Origin: Methylorubrum zatmanii | Lineage (GTDB): Bacteria > Pseudomonadota > Alphaproteobacteria > Rhizobiales > Beijerinckiaceae | DNA: 32,476 bases | Assembly: GCF_014845115.1 (NCBI RefSeq) | Contig: NZ_NKUI01000084.1 | Span: 1 to 32,476, forward strand | Direction of reading: 5' to 3' | In this document: piece after piece, positions 8,090 to 16,063 of the stretch | Position numbering within the stretch: position 1 is the stretch's first letter | Layout of the letters: the number at the start of each line of letters is the position of its first letter | Notes under the pieces: model-generated | What the model was told of the DNA's origin: nothing | The model's input: only the letters and a program-made list of their open reading frames with translations | The model's database searches: none | Position numbers and translations under genes: made by a program

Positions 8090-8440
8090 ATGATCGAGGC
8101 TCTCACCTCGCTCGCGGCCTTCGACAAGGTCGCCGGCACCTCCTTCGCCGAGACGGCGCCCGCCCAGAAGGCCGTGTTCTCGCCCGCCGCCGTGGCGGGC
8201 ATCGCCGGCCCCGCCGCGGCGCCGACGGATTTCGGCGACGTGATGGCCCAGGTCGCGGCGAGCGCCCGCGACGCCCTGCGCGGCGGCGAGGCCACGGCCA
8301 TCGCCGGCATCCAGGGACGGGCCACGGCGCAGCAGGTGGTCGAGGCGGTGATGTCCGCCGAGCAGAGCCTCCAGACCGTGGTGGCGATCCGCGACAAGGT
8401 GGTCGCCGCCTATCTCGAACTCAGCCGCATGCCGATCTGA
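8090..8440 (+). CDS. fliE: Flagellar hook-basal body complex protein FliE
   Basis: Small rod-to-MS-ring adaptor of 116 residues, which joins FliF to the proximal rod and is exported early. The C-terminal half has the family signature: [18 protein letters not shown], then [19 protein letters not shown] and a closing YLELSRMPI. The N-terminal 40 residues are Ala-rich and poorly conserved, as in other FliE proteins. It sits between flgC and flgG, the normal Rhizobiales order. Confidence 0.94.
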   Translation: MIEALTSLAAFDKVAGTSFAETAPAQKAVFSPAAVAGIAGPAAAPTDFGDVMAQVAASARDALRGGEATAIAGIQGRATAQQVVEAVMSAEQSLQTVVAIRDKVVAAYLELSRMPI

Positions 8441-8478
8441 ACGCCGATCCGACCGGCCATCCGAGGGAATCCGACGCC

Positions 8479-9267
8479 ATGCGCGCGCTCGCCATCGCCG
8501 CCACGGGCATGTCCGCCCAGCAGCTCAATCTCGAAGTCATCGCCAACAACATAGCCAACCTGAACACCACCGGGTTCAAGGGCGCGCGGGCGGAGTTCAC
8601 CGACCTGCTCTACCAAGCCGAGCGGCAGCAGGGCGTGCCGAACCAAGCCGGCCAGGAGGCGGTGCCGGAGGGCGCGATGCTCGGCCTCGGCGTGCGCGCC
8701 GCCGCGATCCGCAACCTGCACCGGCAGGGGTCGCTGGCCAATACCGGCAATCAGCTCGATCTCGCGGTGAACGGGCGCGGCTATTTCCAGATCACCAGCC
8801 CGGCGGGCGAGGTCAACTACACCCGCGCCGGCTCGTTCAACAAGAACAATGCCGGCCAGCTCGTAACCATGGAAGGGTACGCGGTCGATCCTGCGATCCT
8901 GATCCCGCAGAACACCACCCAGGTAACGATCAACGAGTCGGGACAGGTCTTCGCCAAGATCGACGGGCAGGTCGCGCTGCAGAATATCGGCCAGCTGACG
9001 CTCGCGAACTTCGCCAACGAATCCGGCCTGGAACCCCTGGGCAACGGCCTCTACCGCGAGACGCCCGCCTCCGGCGCTCCCGTGATCGGCAATCCCGGCG
9101 ATGCGAGCTACGGCAAGCTGCAGCAGGGCTACCTCGAAGGCTCGAACGTCGATCCGGTGAAGGAGATCACCAACCTGATCACGGCCCAGCGCGCCTTCGA
9201 GATGAACTCGAAGGTGATCCAGGCCGCCGACGAGATGGCCGGGACGGTCTCGAAGGGCATCCGCTGA
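8479..9267 (+). CDS. flgG: Flagellar distal rod protein FlgG
   Basis: Distal rod subunit of 262 residues, the usual FlgG length. The N terminus ([38 protein letters not shown]) carries the flg_bb_rod motif [12 protein letters not shown]. Further on come the D1-domain features [16 protein letters not shown] and YTRAGSF. The C-terminal helix contains [19 protein letters not shown] and [16 protein letters not shown], as expected for FlgG rather than FlgF. It extends the rod through the P and L rings encoded just downstream (flgI, flgH). The intergenic gap to fliE is 38 bases. Confidence 0.97.
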   Translation: MRALAIAATGMSAQQLNLEVIANNIANLNTTGFKGARAEFTDLLYQAERQQGVPNQAGQEAVPEGAMLGLGVRAAAIRNLHRQGSLANTGNQLDLAVNGRGYFQITSPAGEVNYTRAGSFNKNNAGQLVTMEGYAVDPAILIPQNTTQVTINESGQVFAKIDGQVALQNIGQLTLANFANESGLEPLGNGLYRETPASGAPVIGNPGDASYGKLQQGYLEGSNVDPVKEITNLITAQRAFEMNSKVIQAADEMAGTVSKGIR

Positions 9268-9314
9268 GCCCTCCTCGCCCCCGCTTCCGCCCTCCTTCTC
9301 CGGCGCGATCCTCC

Positions 9315-9791
9315 ATGTCCCGCACGCCCCTCTTCCGCGGCCTTCTCATCGCCTGCCTCGCCGCCGGCCCGGCACATGCCGTCGAGGGAATGGCCGGCGG
9401 CGAGCTCATGCTGCCGGTGCCGACCGTCACGATCTATCCCGGCGACACGATCAAGGAGACGATGCTGCGGATGCAGGCCTATCCCGCGACTTACCGGGCG
9501 CGGACGGCCGTCATCGACGCCTCGGCCGCCATCGCCGGCCGCACCGCGCGCCGCATGCTGCTGCCCGGCGAGCCGGTGCCGGTCAACGCCGTGGACGATC
9601 CCCGCCTCGTCAGCCGGGGCACGCCGACGCAGATGATCTTCGAGGAGAACGGCCTCGTCATCACCGCCATCGGCGCCCCGCTGCAGAATGGCGGCCTCGG
9701 CGAGACGATCCGCGTGCGCAACACCGACACCAACCGCATCGTGCTCGGCACGGTGATGGCCGATGGCCGCATCCGGATCGGCGCGCAATGA
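9315..9791 (+). CDS. flgA: Flagellar P-ring assembly chaperone FlgA
   Basis: Periplasmic chaperone of 158 residues for P-ring assembly. A Sec signal peptide is visible (LFRGLLIACLAAGPAHA, residues about 6-22). The remainder fits the short alphaproteobacterial FlgA with a SAF-like domain: VTIYPGDTIKETML, then ARRMLLPGEPVPVNAVDDP and a closing TNRIVLGTVMADGRI. It overlaps flgI, which encodes the P-ring subunit it serves, by four bases (ATGA), so the two are probably made together. Confidence 0.93.
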   Translation: MSRTPLFRGLLIACLAAGPAHAVEGMAGGELMLPVPTVTIYPGDTIKETMLRMQAYPATYRARTAVIDASAAIAGRTARRMLLPGEPVPVNAVDDPRLVSRGTPTQMIFEENGLVITAIGAPLQNGGLGETIRVRNTDTNRIVLGTVMADGRIRIGAQ

Positions 9792-11029
9792 CCGGCCCCT
9801 CCCTCTTTCCGAACGCTTCCTCTCCGGCCGGCGGCGAGATGCGCTGCATCCGGCGGACCATGGCCGCCGCGCCCCTGCGCGGGCGGACGACGCGGGCACC
9901 GCGGTCCCACCGCCTGGTCCTCGCGCTCGTGCTCGGCCTTCTCACCGGCCTCGGCTTCGCCCTGATGGCCGGCCCTGTCTTCGCATCGGGCACCCGCATC
10001 AAGGACATCGCCACGCTGAAGGGCGTGCGCGACAACCAGATCTTCGGCTACGGCCTCGTCACCGGCCTGCAGGGCACGGGCGACACCCTGCGCAACGCGC
10101 AATTCACCGAGCAGTCGCTGCAATCGCTGCTCGACCGGCTCGGCATCAACGTCCGCGACGCCCGCCTGCGCACCCGCAACATCGCCGCCGTGATGGTGAC
10201 CGCCGATCTGCCGCCCTATACCGGCACCGGCTCACGCATCGACGTGACCGTCACCTCGATGGGCGACGCCACCTCGCTGCGCGGCGGCACCCTGCTGATG
10301 ACGCCGCTGACCGGCGGCGACGGCCTCGTCTACGCAGCGGCGCAAGGCCCCCTCGCGGTGTCCGGCTTCTCGGTCCAGGGGCAGGCCGAGCAGCTGACGC
10401 AGGGCGTGCCGACGGCGGGCCGCATCCCCAATGGCGCCCTGATCGAGCGCGAGGTGCCCGGCACCTTCCGCGACCTGCCCGAACTCGTCTTCGAGCTGAA
10501 GAACCCCGATTTCAAGACCGCGATCCAGATCGCCGACGCGATCAACGCATGGTCGCTGCGCGCCTTCGGCCGGCGCATCGCCAGCGCCCGCGACCAGCGC
10601 GCGGTGGTGGTGATGCGCGGGCGCCAGATGGCCCAGACCCGGCTGGTGGCGCAGATCGGCGACCTGACGATCGAGCCCGACATGCCCGCTCGCGTCGTGG
10701 TCGATCAGCGCACCGGCACGGTGGTGATCGGGCGCAACGTGACCATCTCCACCGTCGCGGTCACCCACGGCAATCTCACGGTCCGCGTGACCGAGACGCC
10801 GGAAGTGTCGCAGCCGGCGCCGTTCTCCAACGGCGAGACCGTGGTGGTGCCCCGGACCGAGGTGGCGGCGGAGGAAGGGCGCGGCAAGCTCGCGATCCTG
10901 CGCGGCTCCGATCTCCAGACGCTGGTGCGCGGCCTCAATCAGGTCGGGCTGAAGCCGACCGACATCATCGCGATCCTGCAGGCGGTGAAGACCGCCGGCG
11001 CCCTCCAGGCGGAGCTGGTGGTGCAATGA
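9788..11029 (+). CDS. flgI: Flagellar P-ring protein FlgI
   Basis: Periplasmic subunit that forms the P ring, the bushing around the rod in the peptidoglycan layer. Family sequence is strong from residue 59: TRIKDIATLKGVRDNQIFGYGL, VTGLQGTGDTLRN, and AVMVTADLPPYTGTGSRID (each quoted in part). The signal peptide core is VLALVLGLLTGLGFALMAG, cleaved after FAS. With the coupled ATG at 9788, about 40 residues precede this core, which is long; in-frame ATGs at 9839 and 9860 would give a more ordinary signal peptide. The ATGA overlap with flgA supports the upstream start, but the true start is open. The 3' end overlaps motE by four bases. Confidence 0.95.
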   Translation: MTGPSLFPNASSPAGGEMRCIRRTMAAAPLRGRTTRAPRSHRLVLALVLGLLTGLGFALMAGPVFASGTRIKDIATLKGVRDNQIFGYGLVTGLQGTGDTLRNAQFTEQSLQSLLDRLGINVRDARLRTRNIAAVMVTADLPPYTGTGSRIDVTVTSMGDATSLRGGTLLMTPLTGGDGLVYAAAQGPLAVSGFSVQGQAEQLTQGVPTAGRIPNGALIEREVPGTFRDLPELVFELKNPDFKTAIQIADAINAWSLRAFGRRIASARDQRAVVVMRGRQMAQTRLVAQIGDLTIEPDMPARVVVDQRTGTVVIGRNVTISTVAVTHGNLTVRVTETPEVSQPAPFSNGETVVVPRTEVAAEEGRGKLAILRGSDLQTLVRGLNQVGLKPTDIIAILQAVKTAGALQAELVVQ

Positions 11030-11616
11030 GCCGTCTGCCGCGCAGCCTCGTCCTGTGGCTCGCCCTCTCGGGGGCGGCCCTCGCCGCCGGGGGCGATCAT
11101 GCCGACCCGGCCAAGGAAGCCGCCCTGCGGGCCATCGCCGCCCGCGACGCGCCGAAGGAGGTGTCGGCCCAGGATTTTGTCGCCAAGGAGCCGGCCAAGA
11201 CCGGCTATTGCGCCAACATCGCCGACGCCGCCGCCGATGCCCGCTTCGCGTGGCAGAAGGAGCAGCTGGCGGCGATGGAGAAGCAGGTCGAGGAGCGCAT
11301 CCGCCTCCTGGAGGAGAAGCGGGCCGAGTACGAGGTCTGGCTCAAGCGCCGCAACGAGTTCCTGGCCAAGGCCGATGAGAGTGTGGTCGCGGTCTACGCC
11401 AAGATGCGTCCCGACGCGGCGGCCCTGCAGATCACCAACATGCCCGACGAGGCGGCGGCCGCGCTCCTGACCAAGCTCAACGCCCGCACGGCCAGCGCCA
11501 TCCTCTCGGAAATGGAGGCGGCCCGGGCCGCCAACCTCGCCCGCGCCATGACGGAATCCGGCCGCAAGGACGCCTCCGCCCCGGCATCGGCCCAGAAGAA
11601 GAACCAGAGGTCGTGA
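11026..11616 (+). CDS. motE: MotE-family flagellar motility protein (periplasmic chaperone)
   Basis: Protein of 196 residues with an N-terminal signal peptide (PRSLVLWLALSGAALAAGG), a charged coiled-coil segment (about residues 80-120) and a C-terminal MgtE-N/FliG-like repeat (KMRPDAAALQITNMPDEAAA, then ALLTKLNARTASAILSEME). This is the layout of MotE in Sinorhizobium, described as a periplasmic chaperone that helps fold MotC; motC lies about 9 kb downstream here. Its place between flgI and flgH matches S. meliloti. It overlaps flgI by ATGA and its TGA stop shares one base with the flgH ATG. Confidence 0.86.
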   Translation: MSRLPRSLVLWLALSGAALAAGGDHADPAKEAALRAIAARDAPKEVSAQDFVAKEPAKTGYCANIADAAADARFAWQKEQLAAMEKQVEERIRLLEEKRAEYEVWLKRRNEFLAKADESVVAVYAKMRPDAAALQITNMPDEAAAALLTKLNARTASAILSEMEAARAANLARAMTESGRKDASAPASAQKKNQRS

Positions 11617-12326
11617 TGCGCGCCCGCCCCCCCGTTCTCGCCGCGATGCTCGCCCTCGGGCTCGGTGCCTGCCAGAGCGATCTCGACCGCTTCGGCCGTC
11701 CCCCGACCCTGACCCCGATCGGCACCGGACTCAACGCCCCGCGCGAGCCGTTGCCGACGAGCTTCGGCGCCCTCGGCCCCCGCCACAGCTACCACTCGAC
11801 CTGGTCGCCCGCGAGCGCCGCGCTCTACCAAGATCCCCGCGCCCACGATGTCGGCGACGTCATCACCGTCAGCATCTCGATCAACGACAAGGCGCAGTTC
11901 GACAATGCCAGCGACCGGCAGCGCAGCCAGAAAAGCAGCCTCGGCTTCGATTTCGGCTACGGCGTCTCCGGGCTGAAGGACACGGCCACCGCCGATACCG
12001 GCATCCGTTCCGGCACCGAGACTAAGGGCCAGGGGTCGATCGACCGCAAGGAATCCTTGAGCCTCTCCGTCGCGGCGGTCGTCACCGAGGTGCTGCCCAA
12101 CGGCAACGTGGTGATTTCCGGCTCGCAGGAGGTGCGGGTCAACAACGAGGTGCGCGTGCTCGAGGTCGCCGGCATCGTCCGGCCGCGGGACATCTCGCGC
12201 AAGAATACCATCGACTACGACAAGATCGCCGAGGCCCGCATCTCCTATGGCGGGCGCGGGCGCCTCACCGACGTGCAGGGGCCGACGCTGGGCCAGCAGG
12301 TCTTCGAGACCCTGGCGCCGTTCTGA
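11616..12326 (+). CDS. flgH: Flagellar L-ring lipoprotein FlgH
   Basis: Outer-membrane lipoprotein that forms the L ring. With the ATG at 11616 it has 236 residues, a lipoprotein signal and a lipobox LGAC with the lipidated Cys at residue 19. Family segments follow: RAHDVGDVITVSISINDKA, QRSQKSSLGFDFGYG, VLPNGNVVISGSQEVRVNNE and EVAGIVRPRDISRKNTI (each in part). A GTG one codon upstream is an alternative start; the TGATG overlap with the preceding motE stop supports the ATG. FlgI and FlgH rings are assembled from neighbouring genes in this operon. Confidence 0.96.
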   Translation: MRARPPVLAAMLALGLGACQSDLDRFGRPPTLTPIGTGLNAPREPLPTSFGALGPRHSYHSTWSPASAALYQDPRAHDVGDVITVSISINDKAQFDNASDRQRSQKSSLGFDFGYGVSGLKDTATADTGIRSGTETKGQGSIDRKESLSLSVAAVVTEVLPNGNVVISGSQEVRVNNEVRVLEVAGIVRPRDISRKNTIDYDKIAEARISYGGRGRLTDVQGPTLGQQVFETLAPF

Positions 12327-12339
12327 CGGAAGACCGAGC

Positions 12340-12825
12340 ATGGCCGAGAACAAGGATGGCGCGAAGGCGGGCGGCAAGGGCTGGATCGCCATGCTCGCCC
12401 TGGTCACGCTGGTCGCCGTCGGCACCGGGGGCGGCCTCGGCGTGTACCTTCTGGGAAACGTCGAGAAATCGGTGGACCTGAAGAAGCGCGAGGAGGCCGA
12501 CAAGGCGGTCAAGGTACTCAACTACACCGGCGACCTCAGCCTGCGCAGCGTCGGCTCGGTGGTGACGAACCTCACCGAGCCGGCCGATACCTGGGTGCGG
12601 ATCGAATCCTCGGTCGTCTTCAAGACCGGATCGCTGCAAAACCCCGACGTCACCCTGGCCGAGATCCGGGCCGACGCCCTGGCCTATCTGCGCACGCTGT
12701 CGCTGGCGCAGATCGAGGGCGCGAGCGGCCTCCAGCACCTGCGCGAGGACCTGAACGAGCGGGTGGCGCTGCGCACCAAGGGCGCCGTGCGCGAACTGAT
12801 CGTCGAAACGCTGGTGGTGCAATGA
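12340..12825 (+). CDS. fliL: Flagellar basal-body-associated protein FliL
   Basis: Single-pass inner-membrane protein of 161 residues that associates with the MotA/MotB stator and affects motor torque. A short cytosolic N terminus rich in Lys is followed by one helix (WIAMLALVTLVAVGTGGGLG, residues about 17-36) and a periplasmic domain with EPADTWVRIESSVVFKTG and the typical C-terminal pattern LNERVALRTKGAVRELIVET. An upstream in-frame ATG at 12247 lies inside flgH and is rejected. The start at 12340 is 14 bases after the flgH stop with GGAAG upstream. It overlaps fliP by ATGA. Confidence 0.93.
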   Translation: MAENKDGAKAGGKGWIAMLALVTLVAVGTGGGLGVYLLGNVEKSVDLKKREEADKAVKVLNYTGDLSLRSVGSVVTNLTEPADTWVRIESSVVFKTGSLQNPDVTLAEIRADALAYLRTLSLAQIEGASGLQHLREDLNERVALRTKGAVRELIVETLVVQ

Positions 12826-13598
12826 ACGGGCGGATCGTCGGGCTCCTCGCCCTGGCCGGAATCGTCTTCGGCGCCAGCGCCGCCCTGGCCCAGGGTGCGC
12901 CGTCCCCCGGCGGCGTGACCGGCGTGCCGGGTCTCGATGCCCTGCTTCCCCCCGGCAACGGCGCGGCGAGCGGGCGCATCATCCAGCTCGTCGCTCTGCT
13001 CACCGTGCTGTCCTTGGCGCCGGGGCTGCTCGTCATGGTCACGAGCTTCACCCGCTTCGCCGTGGCCTTCTCCTTCCTGCGCTCCGGGCTCGGCCTGCAG
13101 AGCACGCCGGCCAATCTCTTCCTCGTCTCGCTGTCTCTGTTCATGACCTTCTACGTCATGGCGCCGACCTTCGACAAAGCCTGGAACGAGGGCGTGAAGC
13201 CCTTGCAGGAGAACCGCATCGGCGAGGAGGAAGCCTTCACCAAGATCGTCGATCCGTTCCGGGACTTCATGACCCAGCACGTGCGCCCGAAGGATCTTCA
13301 GACCTTTTCGGATCTGGCGAGCCGCAACTTCCCGAAAGCGGAAGCCGGCGAGAAGATCGACCTGCGCATCCTGATCCCGGCCTTCATGATCTCGGAGCTG
13401 CGCCGGGGCTTCGAGATCGGCTTCCTGATCGTGCTGCCGTTCCTCGTCATCGACATCATCGTCTCCACCATCGTGATGTCGATGGGCATGATGATGCTGC
13501 CGCCGACCGTGATCTCGCTGCCGTTCAAGGTGCTGTTCTTCATCCTGATCGACGGCTGGAACCTGCTGGTCAGCGGCTTGGTACGGTCGTTCTTCTGA
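12822..13598 (+). CDS. fliP: Flagellar type III export gate protein FliP
   Basis: Integral membrane export-gate subunit of 258 residues. It has a cleavable signal peptide (VGLLALAGIVFGASAALA), which is known for FliP, and the conserved core LVMVTSFTRFAVAFSFLRS, STPANLFLVSLSLFMTFYVM and MISELRRGFEIGFLIVLPF (each in part). The C terminus ends MGMMMLPPTVISLPFKVLFF and LIDGWNLLVSGLVRSFF, as in the family. It is the last gene of the operon. Its last 29 bases overlap the 3' end of the convergent ClC-type gene. FliQ, FliR and FlhA are not in the window. Confidence 0.97.
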   Translation: MNGRIVGLLALAGIVFGASAALAQGAPSPGGVTGVPGLDALLPPGNGAASGRIIQLVALLTVLSLAPGLLVMVTSFTRFAVAFSFLRSGLGLQSTPANLFLVSLSLFMTFYVMAPTFDKAWNEGVKPLQENRIGEEEAFTKIVDPFRDFMTQHVRPKDLQTFSDLASRNFPKAEAGEKIDLRILIPAFMISELRRGFEIGFLIVLPFLVIDIIVSTIVMSMGMMMLPPTVISLPFKVLFFILIDGWNLLVSGLVRSFF

Positions 13599-15381
13599 TC
13601 CGCAGCCCGGCGCGAAAGGCCCGGCGTTCCGTCTCGGCCCGCACGGTCGTGGCGCGCACCTGAAGCAGGTCACGGCGCGTCAGCAGCCCGACGAGCACGC
13701 CGCTCCCTGGATCGGTGACGACGAGGCGGCCCTGGCCCGTCGCCGTCATCACGTCGAGGGCGTGGGCGACCACGTCGTCGGGATGGACCGTGGCGAGCGG
13801 CAGACCCGCCACCAGCGCCCCGAGCCGGTCCGCGCCGTGGCCGCCTTCCAGCGTCCAGTGCAGCGCCTGCCCCCGGCTGGCGAGGCCGACCGGATGGCGG
13901 GCGTCATCCACCACCGGATAGGCCTGATGGCGCCCGGCCTCCATCGCGGCGACGGCCTCGACGACGCCGGTCGCCGCATCGAGCACATCCACCTCGCGGA
14001 CCATCACGTCGCGCACGCGGGTCAGGGCATAGGGATCGACCGCGTATTCGCGGGTGATGTGCTGGCCCCGGCGGGCGAGCTTCTCCGTGAGGATCGACCG
14101 CTTCAGCAGCAGCACCGTGACCGCGTAGGCCGTCACCGTCGCCGCGAGCAGGGCGCCGAGGATGCGCACGTCGCCGGTCAGTTCCACCGCGAACAGGGCA
14201 CCGGTGAGGGGAGCGCGCATGGTGCCGCCGAGCATCGCCGCCATGCCGAGCAGCGCCCAGAAGCCGTGAGCGCCCGGCAGCAGCAGGCCGGCGAGCCAGC
14301 CCATCGCCCCGCCGAGGATCAGCAGGGGCGCGAGCACGCCGCCGGAGGTGCCGGAGGCCAAAGCCACCAGCCAGATCGCCGCCTTGACCGCCAGGATCAG
14401 CAGCACCGCCCGCAGGGCGAGATCGCCGTTGAGGAGATCGCCGATCACGTCGTAGCCCACGCCGAGCGCCCTTGGCTCGATCAGGCCGCCGAGGCCCACG
14501 AACAGGCCGCCGATGGCCGGCCACCACATCCAGTGCAGCGGCAAGCGTTCGAACGTGTCCTCCAGCCGGTAGAGCAGCGTGGTCAGGACGCCCGACAGCA
14601 GCCCCGCCAGCAGGCCGATGCCGGCGCAGGCGATCAGCCCCCATCCCGGCAGCGCCGGATCGCTGGTGAAGGGAAATAGCGGCCCCGTCTCGAACAGGAG
14701 CGGGCGCAGGGCGGCGGCGGTGAGCACCGCCGCCGTCACCGGCACGAAGCTGCGCGGCCGCCATTCGAACAGCAGCAATTCGACGGCGAGCAGCACCGCC
14801 GCGACCGGCGTGCCGAAGATCGCGGTCATGCCGGCGGCGGCACCCGCCACCAGCAGGGCCTTCCGCTCGGCATCGCTGAGATGAAACAGCTGGGCGAAGA
14901 GCGAGCCGATGGCGCCGCCCGTCATGATGATCGGCCCTTCGGCGCCGAAGGGGCCGCCGGTGCCGATGGAGATCGCGGAGGAAATCGGCTTCAGCACGGC
15001 GACTTTCGCCGACATCCGGCTCCGGCCGATCAGGATCGCTTCGATCGCCTCGGGAATGCCGTGGCCACGGATCTTCTCCGAACCGTAGCGGGCTATCAGC
15101 CCGATCACGAGGCCGCCGATCACCGGGATCAGCACCGTCCAGGGTGAGGGTGTGACGCCGGCCAGCGAACGGGGCACGGTCTCGAGGGCCCCGAACCAGG
15201 CCAGGTTCGTCACCAGCGCGATCAGCCGCAGCAGCCCGGCAGCGGCGATCGTCGCTGCCGCGCCGATGACGAGCGCCATGCCGAGCAGGATCAGGATGCG
15301 GGGATCGGCGGTGAAATCGCCGAGTGGCCGCCGCACGATCTGGCCCGGCCCTTCACGACGAACCGGCATCTCCTTGTTCAC
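13570..15381 (-). CDS. ClC-family anion channel/exchanger with C-terminal CBS pair
   Basis: Voltage-gated chloride channel (ClC) homologue of about 603 residues with many membrane helices. ClC signatures are visible: GHGIPEAIEAI (the GSGIP region, Ser replaced by His), FGAEGPIIMTGGAIGS (the GxEGP region with its gating Glu), and SGGVLAPLLILGGAMG. Two CBS domains follow (about residues 457-510 and 525-585: VRDVMVREVDVLDAATG; DDVVAHALDVMTATGQGRL), which may sense nucleotides. The start is GTG at 15381 with GAGGAG six bases upstream; the ATG four codons on has its AGGAG too close. The gene splits the flagellar block, is convergent with fliP (29-base overlap) and divergent from a MarR-type gene. 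Whether it exchanges protons or conducts is not visible. Confidence 0.93.
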   Translation of the reverse strand: MNKEMPVRREGPGQIVRRPLGDFTADPRILILLGMALVIGAAATIAAAGLLRLIALVTNLAWFGALETVPRSLAGVTPSPWTVLIPVIGGLVIGLIARYGSEKIRGHGIPEAIEAILIGRSRMSAKVAVLKPISSAISIGTGGPFGAEGPIIMTGGAIGSLFAQLFHLSDAERKALLVAGAAAGMTAIFGTPVAAVLLAVELLLFEWRPRSFVPVTAAVLTAAALRPLLFETGPLFPFTSDPALPGWGLIACAGIGLLAGLLSGVLTTLLYRLEDTFERLPLHWMWWPAIGGLFVGLGGLIEPRALGVGYDVIGDLLNGDLALRAVLLILAVKAAIWLVALASGTSGGVLAPLLILGGAMGWLAGLLLPGAHGFWALLGMAAMLGGTMRAPLTGALFAVELTGDVRILGALLAATVTAYAVTVLLLKRSILTEKLARRGQHITREYAVDPYALTRVRDVMVREVDVLDAATGVVEAVAAMEAGRHQAYPVVDDARHPVGLASRGQALHWTLEGGHGADRLGALVAGLPLATVHPDDVVAHALDVMTATGQGRLVVTDPGSGVLVGLLTRRDLLQVRATTVRAETERRAFRAGLRIRRTTVPSR

Positions 15382-15411
15382 GCATGTCTCCTCTGGTCGA
15401 CTGTACCGGTT

Positions 15412-15432
15412 ATATATCGTAATGCGATATAT
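15412..15432. promoter_or_regulatory. Palindrome in the ClC/MarR divergent promoter region
   Basis: ATATATCG and CGATATAT form perfect 8-bp arms around a 5-base spacer, AT-rich in GC-rich surroundings. It lies 30 bases from the ClC start and 21 bases from the MarR start. MarR-family dimers typically bind such palindromes in shared divergent promoters. TATATA/TATATT elements within it could be -10 boxes on either strand. Binding is inferred. Confidence 0.68.
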
Positions 15433-15453
15433 TCCAGACCCGGCGACGAGAGG

Positions 15454-15924
15454 ATGGCCATGACGGACGAGGCACCCGGCGCGCTGTCGCGGTCGCATTA
15501 CGCGGCGCTCGCGGCCTTCCGCTACGAGTTGCGGCGCTTCCTCGCCTTCAGCGAGGCGGCGGCGACGGCGGCGGGTCTGCCGCCACAGCAGCATCAGGCC
15601 CTGCTCACCGTGGCCGGCCATTCCGGCCCGGAGCTTCCGACGGTCGGGCTCATTGCCGAGCGCCTGCTGATCGCTCCGCACAGCGCCGCCGAGCTGGTCA
15701 CCCGCATGGTCGAGGCCGGTCTCCTGACCAAGACCCGCGGCACGCAGGACCGGCGCCGGATGGAACTTGCCCTGACACCGGAGGCCGAGGCGCTGCTGCA
15801 CCGGCTGACGGCGGCGCATCTGGAGGAGTTGCGCAGCCTGGAGCCGGCCCTGGCCCGGGCGCTGGCCCTCGGGCGCGAAGCGTCCCCGGAGACGACCGGA
15901 CCTGCCCCTTCCGCCTCCGCTTGA
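15454..15924 (+). CDS. MarR-family transcriptional regulator
   Basis: Regulator of 156 residues with the MarR winged-helix fold. A helical N terminus (YRLRR-like: AALAAFRYELRRFLAFSEAA) is followed by LPPQQHQALLTVAGH, the recognition segment IAPHSAAELVTRMVEAGL and the wing with its DRRRMELALTPEA motif, equivalent to the DxR of MarR. The C terminus is Ala/Pro-rich. Start ATG at 15454; a second ATG two codons on is possible. It is divergent from the ClC transporter gene, with a palindrome between, so it most likely controls that gene and itself. No inducer can be named from sequence. Confidence 0.88.
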   Translation: MAMTDEAPGALSRSHYAALAAFRYELRRFLAFSEAAATAAGLPPQQHQALLTVAGHSGPELPTVGLIAERLLIAPHSAAELVTRMVEAGLLTKTRGTQDRRRMELALTPEAEALLHRLTAAHLEELRSLEPALARALALGREASPETTGPAPSASA

Positions 15925-16063
15925 ACGGAGATCCGGGCACGGTGCCGGCTCGGCCCGCCGGGGAGACCGTTCGGTTTCCGTCGCGAAAAAAGCCCCGCGC
16001 AAGGCTGAGCGGCAACATGGCCCCCGGGACCAGAATCGGGTCCGGTTCAGGATTGGCCTCAGG

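Noticed and set aside
12247..12339. Upstream FliL start at 12247
   Set aside because: It lies within flgH, adds a basic non-family segment, and a good site precedes the ATG at 12340.
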